IMG/VR virus record: IMGVR_UViG_3300030202_001434
Coordinates: 1 to 64,000 of that record
Reading direction: 5' to 3' (one strand)
Origin: a virus
Length of the DNA stretch: 64,000 nt
A program made the translations under genes and the position numbers. The notes beneath the pieces are model-generated. The model searched no databases, was not told where the DNA came from, and saw only the letters and a list, made by a program, of their open reading frames with translations. Positions 1 through 5,479 of this stretch are shown piece by piece; positions within the stretch are counted from its first letter, which is position 1; every line of letters begins with the position of its first letter.

Positions 1-1
1 C

Positions 2-379
2 ATGAGCAACAAAGCGAAATTTTTTCACAACATAGAGAAGGCAAAAAGACAACGTTTAAACGATGTTAAAAAGACAAATCATTTAGAGCTGTCAAAATTA
101 AATCAAATTAAAATTGATTCTCCCATTGTACGGGACAGAGTCGGCGCAGTTTTAGAAACATTTTTTATCGACAAAGACACGCACACACACACGGAAGAAC
201 TAACCTCTTTATTATGGAGTTATGAAGTCATAGATCAAAGACAGGTTGAAAGACTTGAAGTTTTTCTTAAAAGAATAGGGAAGAGCCTTTGGGATTCTGC
301 CCATGAGTACGATAAAGAGAAATTAAGAGAGCGTTTAAACGTACCGAAGAAAAAAAATAACAGAGGTAATAAAAAATAA
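2..379 (+). CDS. hypothetical early protein, 125 aa
   Basis: I do not recognise this protein. It is 125 residues, highly charged, mostly predicted helical, with a basic C-terminal tail. The ATG is only two bases from the window edge, so an earlier in-frame start outside the window cannot be excluded. It carries two GTTTAAAC palindromes (54-61 and 333-340), both read as Arg-Leu-Asn. It is the first visible member of the early + strand block and is followed by a 213-nt gap with a possible promoter. Confidence 0.65.
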   Translation: MSNKAKFFHNIEKAKRQRLNDVKKTNHLELSKLNQIKIDSPIVRDRVGAVLETFFIDKDTHTHTEELTSLLWSYEVIDQRQVERLEVFLKRIGKSLWDSAHEYDKEKLRERLNVPKKKNNRGNKK

Positions 380-415
380 TTAAGAAATAATTAGGAATTA
401 ATAATAAATTAATTA

Positions 416-423
416 TATATTTG
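416..423 (+). promoter_or_regulatory. possible Bacteroidetes -7 box (TATATTTG) in early intergenic region
   Basis: TATATTTG matches the TAnnTTTG -7 element of Bacteroidetes primary sigma promoters. It lies in the 380-592 gap, about 170 nt before the next large gene. I see no good TTTG -33 element 18-21 nt upstream, so this is tentative. The rest of the gap holds a small AAGATA/TATCTT hairpin (442-457) and a 14-codon reading frame from 538, which I do not call a gene. Confidence 0.35.
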
Positions 424-592
424 TTTTATAATTGATAACAAAAGATAAAAATATCTTAAAGGACAACGAGTAAAAGGTCAGAGTTTCCGAGTTTAAATTA
501 TAATTGATCTATCAAATAAATAGTAACAGGGTGTAAAATGGTGGCACCTACTCAAAGACAAATCAAAACACCTGTAATTTAAAATAAATAAA

Positions 593-943
593 ATGACTAA
601 AATTAATTTAAATGATTATCCAAATGTGTTTAAACGCAACACTAAATTTTGGGCTGATTTTCTAAACTACATGGAAAGTTGTATCAATGGCGGAAAGAAA
701 ATGAATTTAGCGAAGTACAATTTAATAGTTTCAAAAAGAGATGTCTCCCTTTGGACTAAGTCAAATGTAATACCTCATAGAGGGTGGAAAGTTTCACAAG
801 TAAAAAAATATTTTGGAATTAAAGGAAGTAAGAAAACCTTGCAAGAAAATTTTACTAAAATGTTTGACGAGTATATGTCATTAGAAGCGGAAATGAAAAA
901 GAAAGCAATGACAGGCGATGTCGTTCATATGGATGCATGGTAA
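593..943 (+). CDS. hypothetical early protein, 116 aa
   Basis: Unrecognised basic protein of 116 residues with several aromatic residues and a predicted helical C-terminus. A stretch at about residues 46-80 (basic, with Trp-Lys-Val-Ser-Gln-Val-Lys-Lys) could be a DNA-binding helix-turn-helix, but I cannot show it. A GTTTAAAC copy at 628-635 encodes part of Val-Phe-Lys-Arg. The start follows an A-rich leader with no Shine-Dalgarno sequence, as usual for Bacteroidetes. It is followed immediately by the tRNA-like element. Confidence 0.65.
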   Translation: MTKINLNDYPNVFKRNTKFWADFLNYMESCINGGKKMNLAKYNLIVSKRDVSLWTKSNVIPHRGWKVSQVKKYFGIKGSKKTLQENFTKMFDEYMSLEAEMKKKAMTGDVVHMDAW

Positions 944-950
944 AGGTTAA

Positions 951-1048
951 GGGCATGATTCGGATTAGTGATAAACACAAGCACAGAGTAAAGCGTGTTG
1001 TAAGCAATGTTTGTTTGTCGTATGTAGGTTCGATTCCTACCATGTCCA
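951..1048 (+). tRNA. tRNA-like RNA of about 98 nt, non-canonical; tmRNA-like 5' end
   Basis: The 3' part is a clear tRNA T arm: GTAGG (1024-1028), loop TTCGATT, CCTAC (1036-1040). An acceptor strand CATGTCC (1041-1047) and discriminator A follow, with no encoded CCA. GGGCATG (951-957) pairs with the acceptor strand with one G-U. Between them I cannot fit a normal D arm and 7-nt anticodon loop. Instead 970-977 pairs with 1012-1019 over 8 bp, and 978-984 with 995-1000, which leaves a long inner domain. The first 16 nt (GGGCATGATTCGGATT) resemble the conserved tmRNA 5' end, but 98 nt is far too short for a tmRNA with a tag frame. No anticodon is assigned. Confidence 0.55.
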
Positions 1049-1067
1049 CTAAAGTAAATTATTAATT

Positions 1068-1328
1068 ATGGTAAATATAAATTTTAGTAAGGAGTCAACA
1101 ACGCAATTGTTAGACGACAAACAGGCTCAAATTTCTGCATTAAAAAATGACCGAGAAAAAATGATTGATCTATTAAAAAGACTAATCGAGTTTGCTGAAA
1201 ATCCTAGATATTCTGAAGACGATCAGTCTGCTGAGTTTTTAACTGACGGCGAAATGCTAGATATAGTATTAGATCAATTAAAAAATCTAACCGCGATAAA
1301 ACATCGTTTAAACGCACCGAAATCATGA
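1068..1328 (+). CDS. hypothetical early protein, 86 aa
   Basis: Unrecognised acidic, helical 86-residue protein with a probable coiled coil (about residues 15-45). It heads a tightly packed run of small genes: the next start overlaps its stop (ATGA). A GTTTAAAC copy at 1306-1313 lies near its end and encodes Arg-Leu-Asn before Ala-Pro-Lys-Ser. Confidence 0.65.
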   Translation: MVNINFSKESTTQLLDDKQAQISALKNDREKMIDLLKRLIEFAENPRYSEDDQSAEFLTDGEMLDIVLDQLKNLTAIKHRLNAPKS

Positions 1329-1510
1329 ATTATTGGCAAGAAGATGCGTGGTGTACGTTACAAACAGAAACAGATGAAGTGTTAGACGTTAATCTTTGGA
1401 CTGACGACAACACAGGTAAACAATACATAACCTTTTATCCTACATTGAGCAACGATGTATCCAAAGCAAATAAAGTCGTGGCTCATTATAGAGTAATTAA
1501 AGAAGAATAA
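1325..1510 (+). CDS. hypothetical early protein, 61 aa
   Basis: Unrecognised acidic protein of 61 residues, rich in Trp, Asp and Thr and predicted mainly beta strand. Its ATG overlaps the previous stop by 4 nt and the next gene follows after 1 nt, so it is probably co-translated in the early operon. Small acidic early proteins of lytic phages often inhibit host enzymes, but nothing in the sequence shows that here. Confidence 0.65.
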   Translation: MNYWQEDAWCTLQTETDEVLDVNLWTDDNTGKQYITFYPTLSNDVSKANKVVAHYRVIKEE

Positions 1511-1511
1511 T

Positions 1512-1721
1512 ATGTATGAGATAGAAATTAACGACACAATTAAAACAACTTTAATGTTTGTTTACACAGAGACAGATGACCCAGAACACGAAGATTATGT
1601 TTTTTGTTTTGAAGAAGTCAGAGATATGATTAAACAACACAATAATTATTTTGACACTAATTATAAAACAATTCAGGAGTTTAATAATAACGAGCCACAT
1701 AGAAAAATTGTATTAATATGA
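1512..1721 (+). CDS. hypothetical early protein, 69 aa
   Basis: Unrecognised acidic protein of 69 residues. It starts 1 nt after the previous stop and overlaps the next start by 4 nt. No membrane segment, cysteine motif or helix-turn-helix is visible. Confidence 0.65.
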   Translation: MYEIEINDTIKTTLMFVYTETDDPEHEDYVFCFEEVRDMIKQHNNYFDTNYKTIQEFNNNEPHRKIVLI

Positions 1722-1960
1722 ATGTAAAAGGAACTTATGTCATCATTGACGATATGGGGTGTTATGAAATTGAAGTAGACTATGAGTACTACCACAAAGC
1801 CCCCACACATTATGACCCGTTCGAGGACAGGTTAGATATTAAAGAAGTACGTTTAAACGGAGTGGATATGACTAAATTTTATTGGGACTATCTTAACGAA
1901 GATATGTTCGATGAAGTTTATCAGTATGCTTATGATAATAGATATGTAAAATATGAGTAG
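1718..1960 (+). CDS. hypothetical early protein, 80 aa
   Basis: Unrecognised very acidic 80-residue protein rich in Tyr and Asp (14 Tyr), which could mimic DNA charge, though this is speculation. It has ATGA overlap with the previous gene and overlaps the next by 8 nt. A GTTTAAAC copy at 1851-1858 encodes Arg-Leu-Asn. Confidence 0.65.
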   Translation: MNVKGTYVIIDDMGCYEIEVDYEYYHKAPTHYDPFEDRLDIKEVRLNGVDMTKFYWDYLNEDMFDEVYQYAYDNRYVKYE

Positions 1961-2225
1961 AAAAAAAGAAGTTAAAACAGAGTACAGATACTCTGACTAC
2001 AGAGGTAGTGAAATTATCTGGTCAACAGAAGACATTGAGGCGATCGCTGAAGAATTAGGGATTACTTATTTAGACTTTGATGACTATGATAAAATTCTGC
2101 ACGATACATTTAAAAACTATGGTGTAGACATTATGGACTCCTTGCGTGATTGGTTTGTAGCACAGACATGGAATCATGCAAAGGCTTTACAAGTAGAATA
2201 TAATAAAAAAAATAAAGATGAATAG
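1953..2225 (+). CDS. hypothetical early protein, 90 aa
   Basis: Unrecognised 90-residue acidic protein with a central Asp-rich stretch (residues 40-50) and a basic C-terminal tail. It overlaps both neighbours by 8 nt and is part of the same small-gene operon. Confidence 0.65.
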   Translation: MSRKKEVKTEYRYSDYRGSEIIWSTEDIEAIAEELGITYLDFDDYDKILHDTFKNYGVDIMDSLRDWFVAQTWNHAKALQVEYNKKNKDE

Positions 2226-2364
2226 AGATATAAGAAAAATTATAGTAATGTTAGATAATGTCTATGAAGAAATATTAGATACCTGTACGGAATCTGATGA
2301 AAGAGAGGAAGTGCTGAGTAAAATAGACGATGTTCAATATTTAATAGAAGACTTAGATGAGTAA
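2218..2364 (+). CDS. small acidic hypothetical protein, 48 aa
   Basis: A 48-codon frame begins at the ATG at 2218, overlapping the preceding stop by 8 nt, and ends TAA at 2362-2364, where it overlaps the next start. The product is acidic and helical throughout. Tight overlaps with both neighbours and the early-operon context are the main support; I do not recognise it. Confidence 0.55.
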   Translation: MNRDIRKIIVMLDNVYEEILDTCTESDEREEVLSKIDDVQYLIEDLDE

Positions 2365-2521
2365 AAAATTTAGAAAACCTAGTAAGTTAGACAGAGTGTT
2401 TAAACGACAGGGACGTAACAGAACTCAAGATGTTCTGGGGGCAATCTTTGAAGCCTATACACAATCACAATTAAATCAAATCGATAAAAATTATGAAAAA
2501 GAAAAGACAATACCGCAGTAA
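2357..2521 (+). CDS. small basic hypothetical protein, 54 aa
   Basis: A 54-residue frame starts inside the previous gene's last codons. The N-terminal half is strongly basic (Lys/Arg-rich, with Val-Phe-Lys-Arg-Gln encoded over the GTTTAAAC at 2398-2405), followed by a helix. It may bind nucleic acid, but no domain is recognised. The next gene begins within its C-terminus. Confidence 0.55.
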   Translation: MSKKFRKPSKLDRVFKRQGRNRTQDVLGAIFEAYTQSQLNQIDKNYEKEKTIPQ

Positions 2522-2636
2522 TCAAGGTAGAAGTCCTGAAAAAGAGAAAGAAATTTTCAAGACTTTGAACGTTACAATTAAAGTAATGCTGATCGTCAGC
2601 ATTATATTATCATTAACTTTTTTAATATCAGGATAA
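2493..2636 (+). CDS. small membrane protein, 47 aa
   Basis: A 47-residue frame has a basic N-terminus and one hydrophobic segment at about residues 28-46 that ends at the C-terminus, like a tail-anchored inner-membrane peptide. It overlaps the upstream gene by 29 nt, and its stop overlaps the next start (TAATG). Early tail-anchored phage peptides can affect superinfection or the envelope; no specific role can be read here. Confidence 0.55.
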   Translation: MKKKRQYRSNQGRSPEKEKEIFKTLNVTIKVMLIVSIILSLTFLISG

Positions 2637-2842
2637 TGTATTTCAATAAATCAAAAGTAGAATTAGTAGGATTAATTTTAGAAAAAGATGATGAACTTAT
2701 TGATCTAAGAAAACAATTAAAATTTTATAAAAAGAAATATCAAGAGTGTAATGAGTGGGGAAGCGGGGAAGAATATATGTCAGGCTCTGTTCCTTTAAAA
2801 AAACTTTTACCTGTGCTAGGAATTAATAAAAAATTAAAGTAA
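2636..2842 (+). CDS. hypothetical protein with N-terminal coiled coil, 68 aa
   Basis: A 68-residue protein with a charged helix at about residues 5-38, likely a short coiled coil, then a flexible tail. Translationally coupled to the membrane peptide by TAATG. Unrecognised. Downstream, 2843-2992 holds only a doubtful 19-codon frame (2855-2914) and a strong hairpin. Confidence 0.6.
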   Translation: MYFNKSKVELVGLILEKDDELIDLRKQLKFYKKKYQECNEWGSGEEYMSGSVPLKKLLPVLGINKKLK

Positions 2843-2936
2843 ATTTACATTCTTATGAAAAATAATGATCCTGAATTAGAAATCGAATATGGAACAGAAT
2901 TCCTGTTTATATAGTTAGTTGTTTGTTTTAAAGAAG

Positions 2937-2969
2937 CCGAACCCCCTTGTGAAAGCATGGGGGATTTGG
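2937..2969 (+). promoter_or_regulatory. stable RNA hairpin in leader of the DnaA-like gene
   Basis: CCGAACCCCC (2937-2946) pairs with GGGGG (2959-2963) and TTTGG (2965-2969), giving about ten pairs with one bulged A and a 12-nt loop. No U tract follows, so it is not an ordinary intrinsic terminator. It sits 24 nt before the ATG of the DnaA domain IV-like gene and could act on translation, RNA stability or attenuation. This G/C run is unusual in the AT-rich surroundings. Confidence 0.5.
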
Positions 2970-2992
2970 TGGTAGAAATCAAATCTAATTAA

Positions 2993-3292
2993 ATGAAAAG
3001 AGAAATTTTTGACTATTACGCTTCGGCTATTGCAAAGCAATTCAACATAACCTTAAAAGAATTGTTTACTCAAACAAAATTAAGTCATATTGTAGATGCC
3101 AGACAATTACTTTACCTTCTTTGTATCCAAAGAAATTTTAAAAAAAGTTACATTAAAACTTTCCTAGCTGAAAACGGATATGTAGTTTCACATTCTACTA
3201 TAAAGTACGGAGTAGAACAGGCTGAAAAGTTAATTGAATCAGACCCTGACTTTGCTACTATGATCAAAAAAATACAAGAGAATGATAATTGA
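2993..3292 (+). CDS. DnaA C-terminal (domain IV)-like DNA-binding protein
   Basis: A 99-residue protein that resembles the DnaA-box-binding domain IV (Bac_DnaA_C). An alpha-helical segment with Asp-Ala-Arg-Gln-Leu-Leu-Tyr-Leu-Leu (35-43) corresponds to the helix-turn-helix start. Ser-His-Ser-Thr-Ile-Lys-Tyr (66-72) corresponds to the DnaA signature DHSTV, and Gln-Ala-Glu-Lys-Leu-Ile follows. No AAA+ ATPase domain is present. In DnaA this domain reads the 9-mer box. A stand-alone copy next to replication genes suggests origin recognition, helper recruitment or regulation of host DnaA sites. Assignment is by motif only. Confidence 0.6.
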   Translation: MKREIFDYYASAIAKQFNITLKELFTQTKLSHIVDARQLLYLLCIQRNFKKSYIKTFLAENGYVVSHSTIKYGVEQAEKLIESDPDFATMIKKIQENDN

Positions 3293-3695
3293 AGACTTAG
3301 AATATATTTTTCATCAAGCCCTTCAAGATAATAAAGCTATCGAGACTAAAACAAATAAAGTACATTCTGTTATAGCTAACGGAATTAAAATACAAAAGTT
3401 TTCTGATCGTATAGAAATATTAAACATGGGTAAAGGTGGGGATTATTTTAAAGAATGTTCTGCTGAAGAGTATGATTTTTTTTATGAAGACGGATGGCTG
3501 ATAGGTTGTTATAGAGTTAAACTAAATAACTGCCTTCATAAACTTAAAATTATTGAAGAGAAAATTAAAACTGAAGTCAACACAAGAAAGAATGACAAAC
3601 ATATTCAAAACTTAAAGAGTAGAAGAGAATCAATTCTTAAAAAGTATACAATCAATAAAAATAAATTAAATCAAATCAAATCAAAATATGAGTAA
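3282..3695 (+). CDS. hypothetical protein with C-terminal coiled coil, 137 aa
   Basis: Unrecognised 137-residue protein. The first 80 residues look mixed alpha/beta; residues 85-137 are Lys/Glu/Asn-rich and likely form a coiled coil. It overlaps the DnaA-like gene by 11 nt and the annealing-protein gene by 8 nt, so it belongs to the replication/recombination operon. Confidence 0.6.
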   Translation: MIIEDLEYIFHQALQDNKAIETKTNKVHSVIANGIKIQKFSDRIEILNMGKGGDYFKECSAEEYDFFYEDGWLIGCYRVKLNNCLHKLKIIEEKIKTEVNTRKNDKHIQNLKSRRESILKKYTINKNKLNQIKSKYE

Positions 3696-4281
3696 ATCTA
3701 AATCAGTTTTCGAGACATTGAATAGCATCAATGTTAGCGATAAGATAGAGAAGAAAGGGAATCTATCTTACTTGTCTTGGGCTTGGGCTTGGGCGGAACT
3801 AAAAAAACACTACCCTACATCTACCTATACAATCTATGAAAACAATGATGGTTTAAATTATCATCATGATGGAAGGACTGCATGGGTTAAAACAGGAGTT
3901 ACAATAGACGAAATGGAAAACATTGAGTATCTCCCTGTAATGAATAACAGAAATAAATCAATTCCTGTGGGACAAATAACATCCTTTGATGTTAATTCTT
4001 CAATACAAAGAAGTCTTACCAAAGCTATTGCACGACATGGACTTGGCTTATATGTTTATGCGGGTGAAGATCTTCCGCAAGACACTGAACCTGAAAAAAC
4101 TATAAAACCTAAAAACACAATAACTGAAATTACATTAAACGTTAATGATGATAATTGGGAAAAGGTTATGAGGTTTGTAGCTCACAATAAAACAAAAGGG
4201 TTGAAGTATATAGTTGATAAACTAAAAACTAAGTACGACATTAAAGAGGAAATAAAGCAAGAAATAGCGAAACATGTATAG
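3688..4281 (+). CDS. single-strand annealing protein, DUF1071 (Sak3-like)
   Basis: The first ~130 residues match the DUF1071 family of phage recombinases. Asn-Leu-Ser-Tyr-Leu-Ser-Trp-Ala-Trp-Ala (25-34) is the family's signature start. Ser-Ser-Ile-Gln-Arg-Ser-Leu-Thr-Lys-Ala-Ile-Ala-Arg-His-Gly-Leu-Gly (about 106-122) and Tyr-Ala-Gly-Glu-Asp-Leu (125-132) close the domain. Such proteins anneal complementary single strands during recombination-dependent replication. The C-terminal 60 residues are a charged extra region. The RecE-like exonuclease starts 8 nt inside its end, the usual exonuclease/annealase pair. Confidence 0.85.
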   Translation: MSKSKSVFETLNSINVSDKIEKKGNLSYLSWAWAWAELKKHYPTSTYTIYENNDGLNYHHDGRTAWVKTGVTIDEMENIEYLPVMNNRNKSIPVGQITSFDVNSSIQRSLTKAIARHGLGLYVYAGEDLPQDTEPEKTIKPKNTITEITLNVNDDNWEKVMRFVAHNKTKGLKYIVDKLKTKYDIKEEIKQEIAKHV

Positions 4282-5020
4282 TTTAAACGCTCCCCTTGAT
4301 GAAGTTGTAGAGCATCTACAGGATGACTCTAAATACTACGGCGAATATGGTAAACAATTTTTATCTAATTCAGATATTAGTAAGTTATTGTACTCTCCTA
4401 ATGAATTTGGCAAACCTACTCCGAAAACAAAAGAATTAGTGATGGGTTCGTATTTTCATACTGCAATGTTAGAACCTGATAAATTAAAAACATATGAAAT
4501 TATAGAGGCTTCTAGTAGAAGTACTAAAATTTATAAAGAAAGTGTTCCTGAAGGAGAGTTTTATTTATTACAAAAAGAAGCTGATCAGGTCATGACTTGG
4601 GTTGACAAAATGAAATCAAATTTACAAATGTTTGATTATATTTATGCTGAAGGCAATCAGTATGAACGACCCGCGGTTGATAAAATTATGGGAAATTTTT
4701 GGAAAGGTAAAGCTGATATACTTACAGACGAATTTATTATTGACATTAAAACCACCACAAAAGTTCATGACTTTAAGTGGAAATGTAATACTTATAATTA
4801 TGATAGTCAAGCGTACCTTTATCAAAGGTTGTTTAAACGCCAGATGATTTTTTTCGTAATTGATAAGGATACTCTTCAATTAAAAATCTGCGATTGTTCG
4901 CCAGAATTTATAGAAAGAGGTAAAGAAAAAGTAGAAAAAGCAACACATGAATTCAATTCTTTTTATGGCGAGAACGCGACAAAGAATCCTGAAAACTTTG
5001 TTATTCAGGAAACTCTCTAA
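4274..5020 (+). CDS. RecE-like PDDEXK exonuclease
   Basis: A 248-residue PD-(D/E)XK nuclease of the phage exodeoxyribonuclease VIII/YqaJ-like type. Catalytic pattern: Gly-Lys-Ala-Asp at 145-148, Asp-Ile-Lys at 157-159 followed by Thr-Thr-Thr, and Gln-Ala-Tyr-Leu-Tyr at 179-183. These enzymes resect 5' strands of duplex DNA and hand 3' tails to the annealing protein, here encoded just upstream. GTTTAAAC copies lie at its start (4281) and at 4831. Confidence 0.8.
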   Translation: MYSLNAPLDEVVEHLQDDSKYYGEYGKQFLSNSDISKLLYSPNEFGKPTPKTKELVMGSYFHTAMLEPDKLKTYEIIEASSRSTKIYKESVPEGEFYLLQKEADQVMTWVDKMKSNLQMFDYIYAEGNQYERPAVDKIMGNFWKGKADILTDEFIIDIKTTTKVHDFKWKCNTYNYDSQAYLYQRLFKRQMIFFVIDKDTLQLKICDCSPEFIERGKEKVEKATHEFNSFYGENATKNPENFVIQETL

Positions 5021-5057
5021 GTTATTCTACATAGAGAACACAACACGAAAAGGGGTG

Positions 5058-5168
5058 ATGTGGGTAGATGTTCCAACTACCTGTAAGTCCCGAGAAGAGA
5101 AAGACATAATACTCTTCGATGCAATTAATAGATTGGAACAAGAAATAAAAATTATCAATAATGAGTGA
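5058..5168 (+). CDS. small hypothetical protein, 36 aa
   Basis: The frame open from 4947 to 5168 overlaps the exonuclease gene heavily if read from its first ATG. The ATG at 5058 gives 36 residues (start Met-Trp-Val-Asp-Val-Pro) that fill the 5021-5160 gap neatly. An A/G-rich stretch precedes it and it overlaps the next gene by 8 nt. The C-terminus is helical. Unrecognised. Confidence 0.45.
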   Translation: MWVDVPTTCKSREEKDIILFDAINRLEQEIKIINNE

Positions 5169-5400
5169 ACAACAAAAAACGGAGCAACCAATATTCGTTG
5201 GAAATGGAGTATCCAAATTTGATGGCAACTTAATAGAGATATCGGTTTGTTTAAACGATGTCGAGCCACACAAGTTTGAGTACAATGGTAAATGGTATAC
5301 TAAATTAAAGGTTAACAAGAAAAAAGAAGTTGATCAGTACGGAAAAACACATTCTGTTTCTATCAACACATGGAAGCCTGAACCAAAAGACGAATTTTAA
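5161..5400 (+). CDS. hypothetical protein, possible ssDNA-binding partner, 79 aa
   Basis: A 79-residue protein predicted to be mostly beta strand, with Asn-Gly-Lys-Trp-Tyr-Thr-Lys-Leu-Lys-Val and a C-terminal acidic end (Pro-Lys-Asp-Glu-Phe). Small beta-rich proteins with acidic tips between recombinases and primase are often single-strand binding proteins. I infer that possibility from context only, and no OB-fold motif is certain. A terminator follows. Confidence 0.6.
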   Translation: MSEQQKTEQPIFVGNGVSKFDGNLIEISVCLNDVEPHKFEYNGKWYTKLKVNKKKEVDQYGKTHSVSINTWKPEPKDEF

Positions 5401-5416
5401 CAACTCCAATATTAAG

Positions 5417-5468
5417 AAGGGGAAAGAAAGTTTAAGATTGCACTTCCATCTTTCCCTTTTTTTTTAAT
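5417..5468 (+). terminator. Rho-independent terminator after the recombination genes
   Basis: AAGGGGAAAGA (5417-5427) pairs with TCTTTCCCTTT (5449-5459) over 11 bp with one G-U, with a 21-nt loop, and is followed by a run of T to 5465. It separates the small-gene/recombination block from the primase-helicase gene. Confidence 0.75.
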
Positions 5469-5479
5469 TTAAATCAAAC

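Noticed and set aside
538-582. 14-codon frame in the early leader
   Set aside because: Too short to support as a gene without coupling or conservation; mentioned in the promoter entry only.
951-1048. tmRNA gene or attP site
   Set aside because: At 98 nt it cannot hold a tag-coding frame and pseudoknots, and no integrase is present to support an attachment site; kept only as a tRNA-like element.
855-1049. 64-codon - strand frame ending over the tRNA-like element
   Set aside because: It is a reverse-strand shadow of the tRNA T arm and of the 116-aa gene; its start (Met-Asp-Met-Val-Gly-Ile-Glu-Pro) is typical of spurious frames antisense to tRNA 3' ends.
5022-5318. 98-codon - strand frame
   Set aside because: Antisense to the 36- and 79-residue genes, in a region of clear + strand operon.
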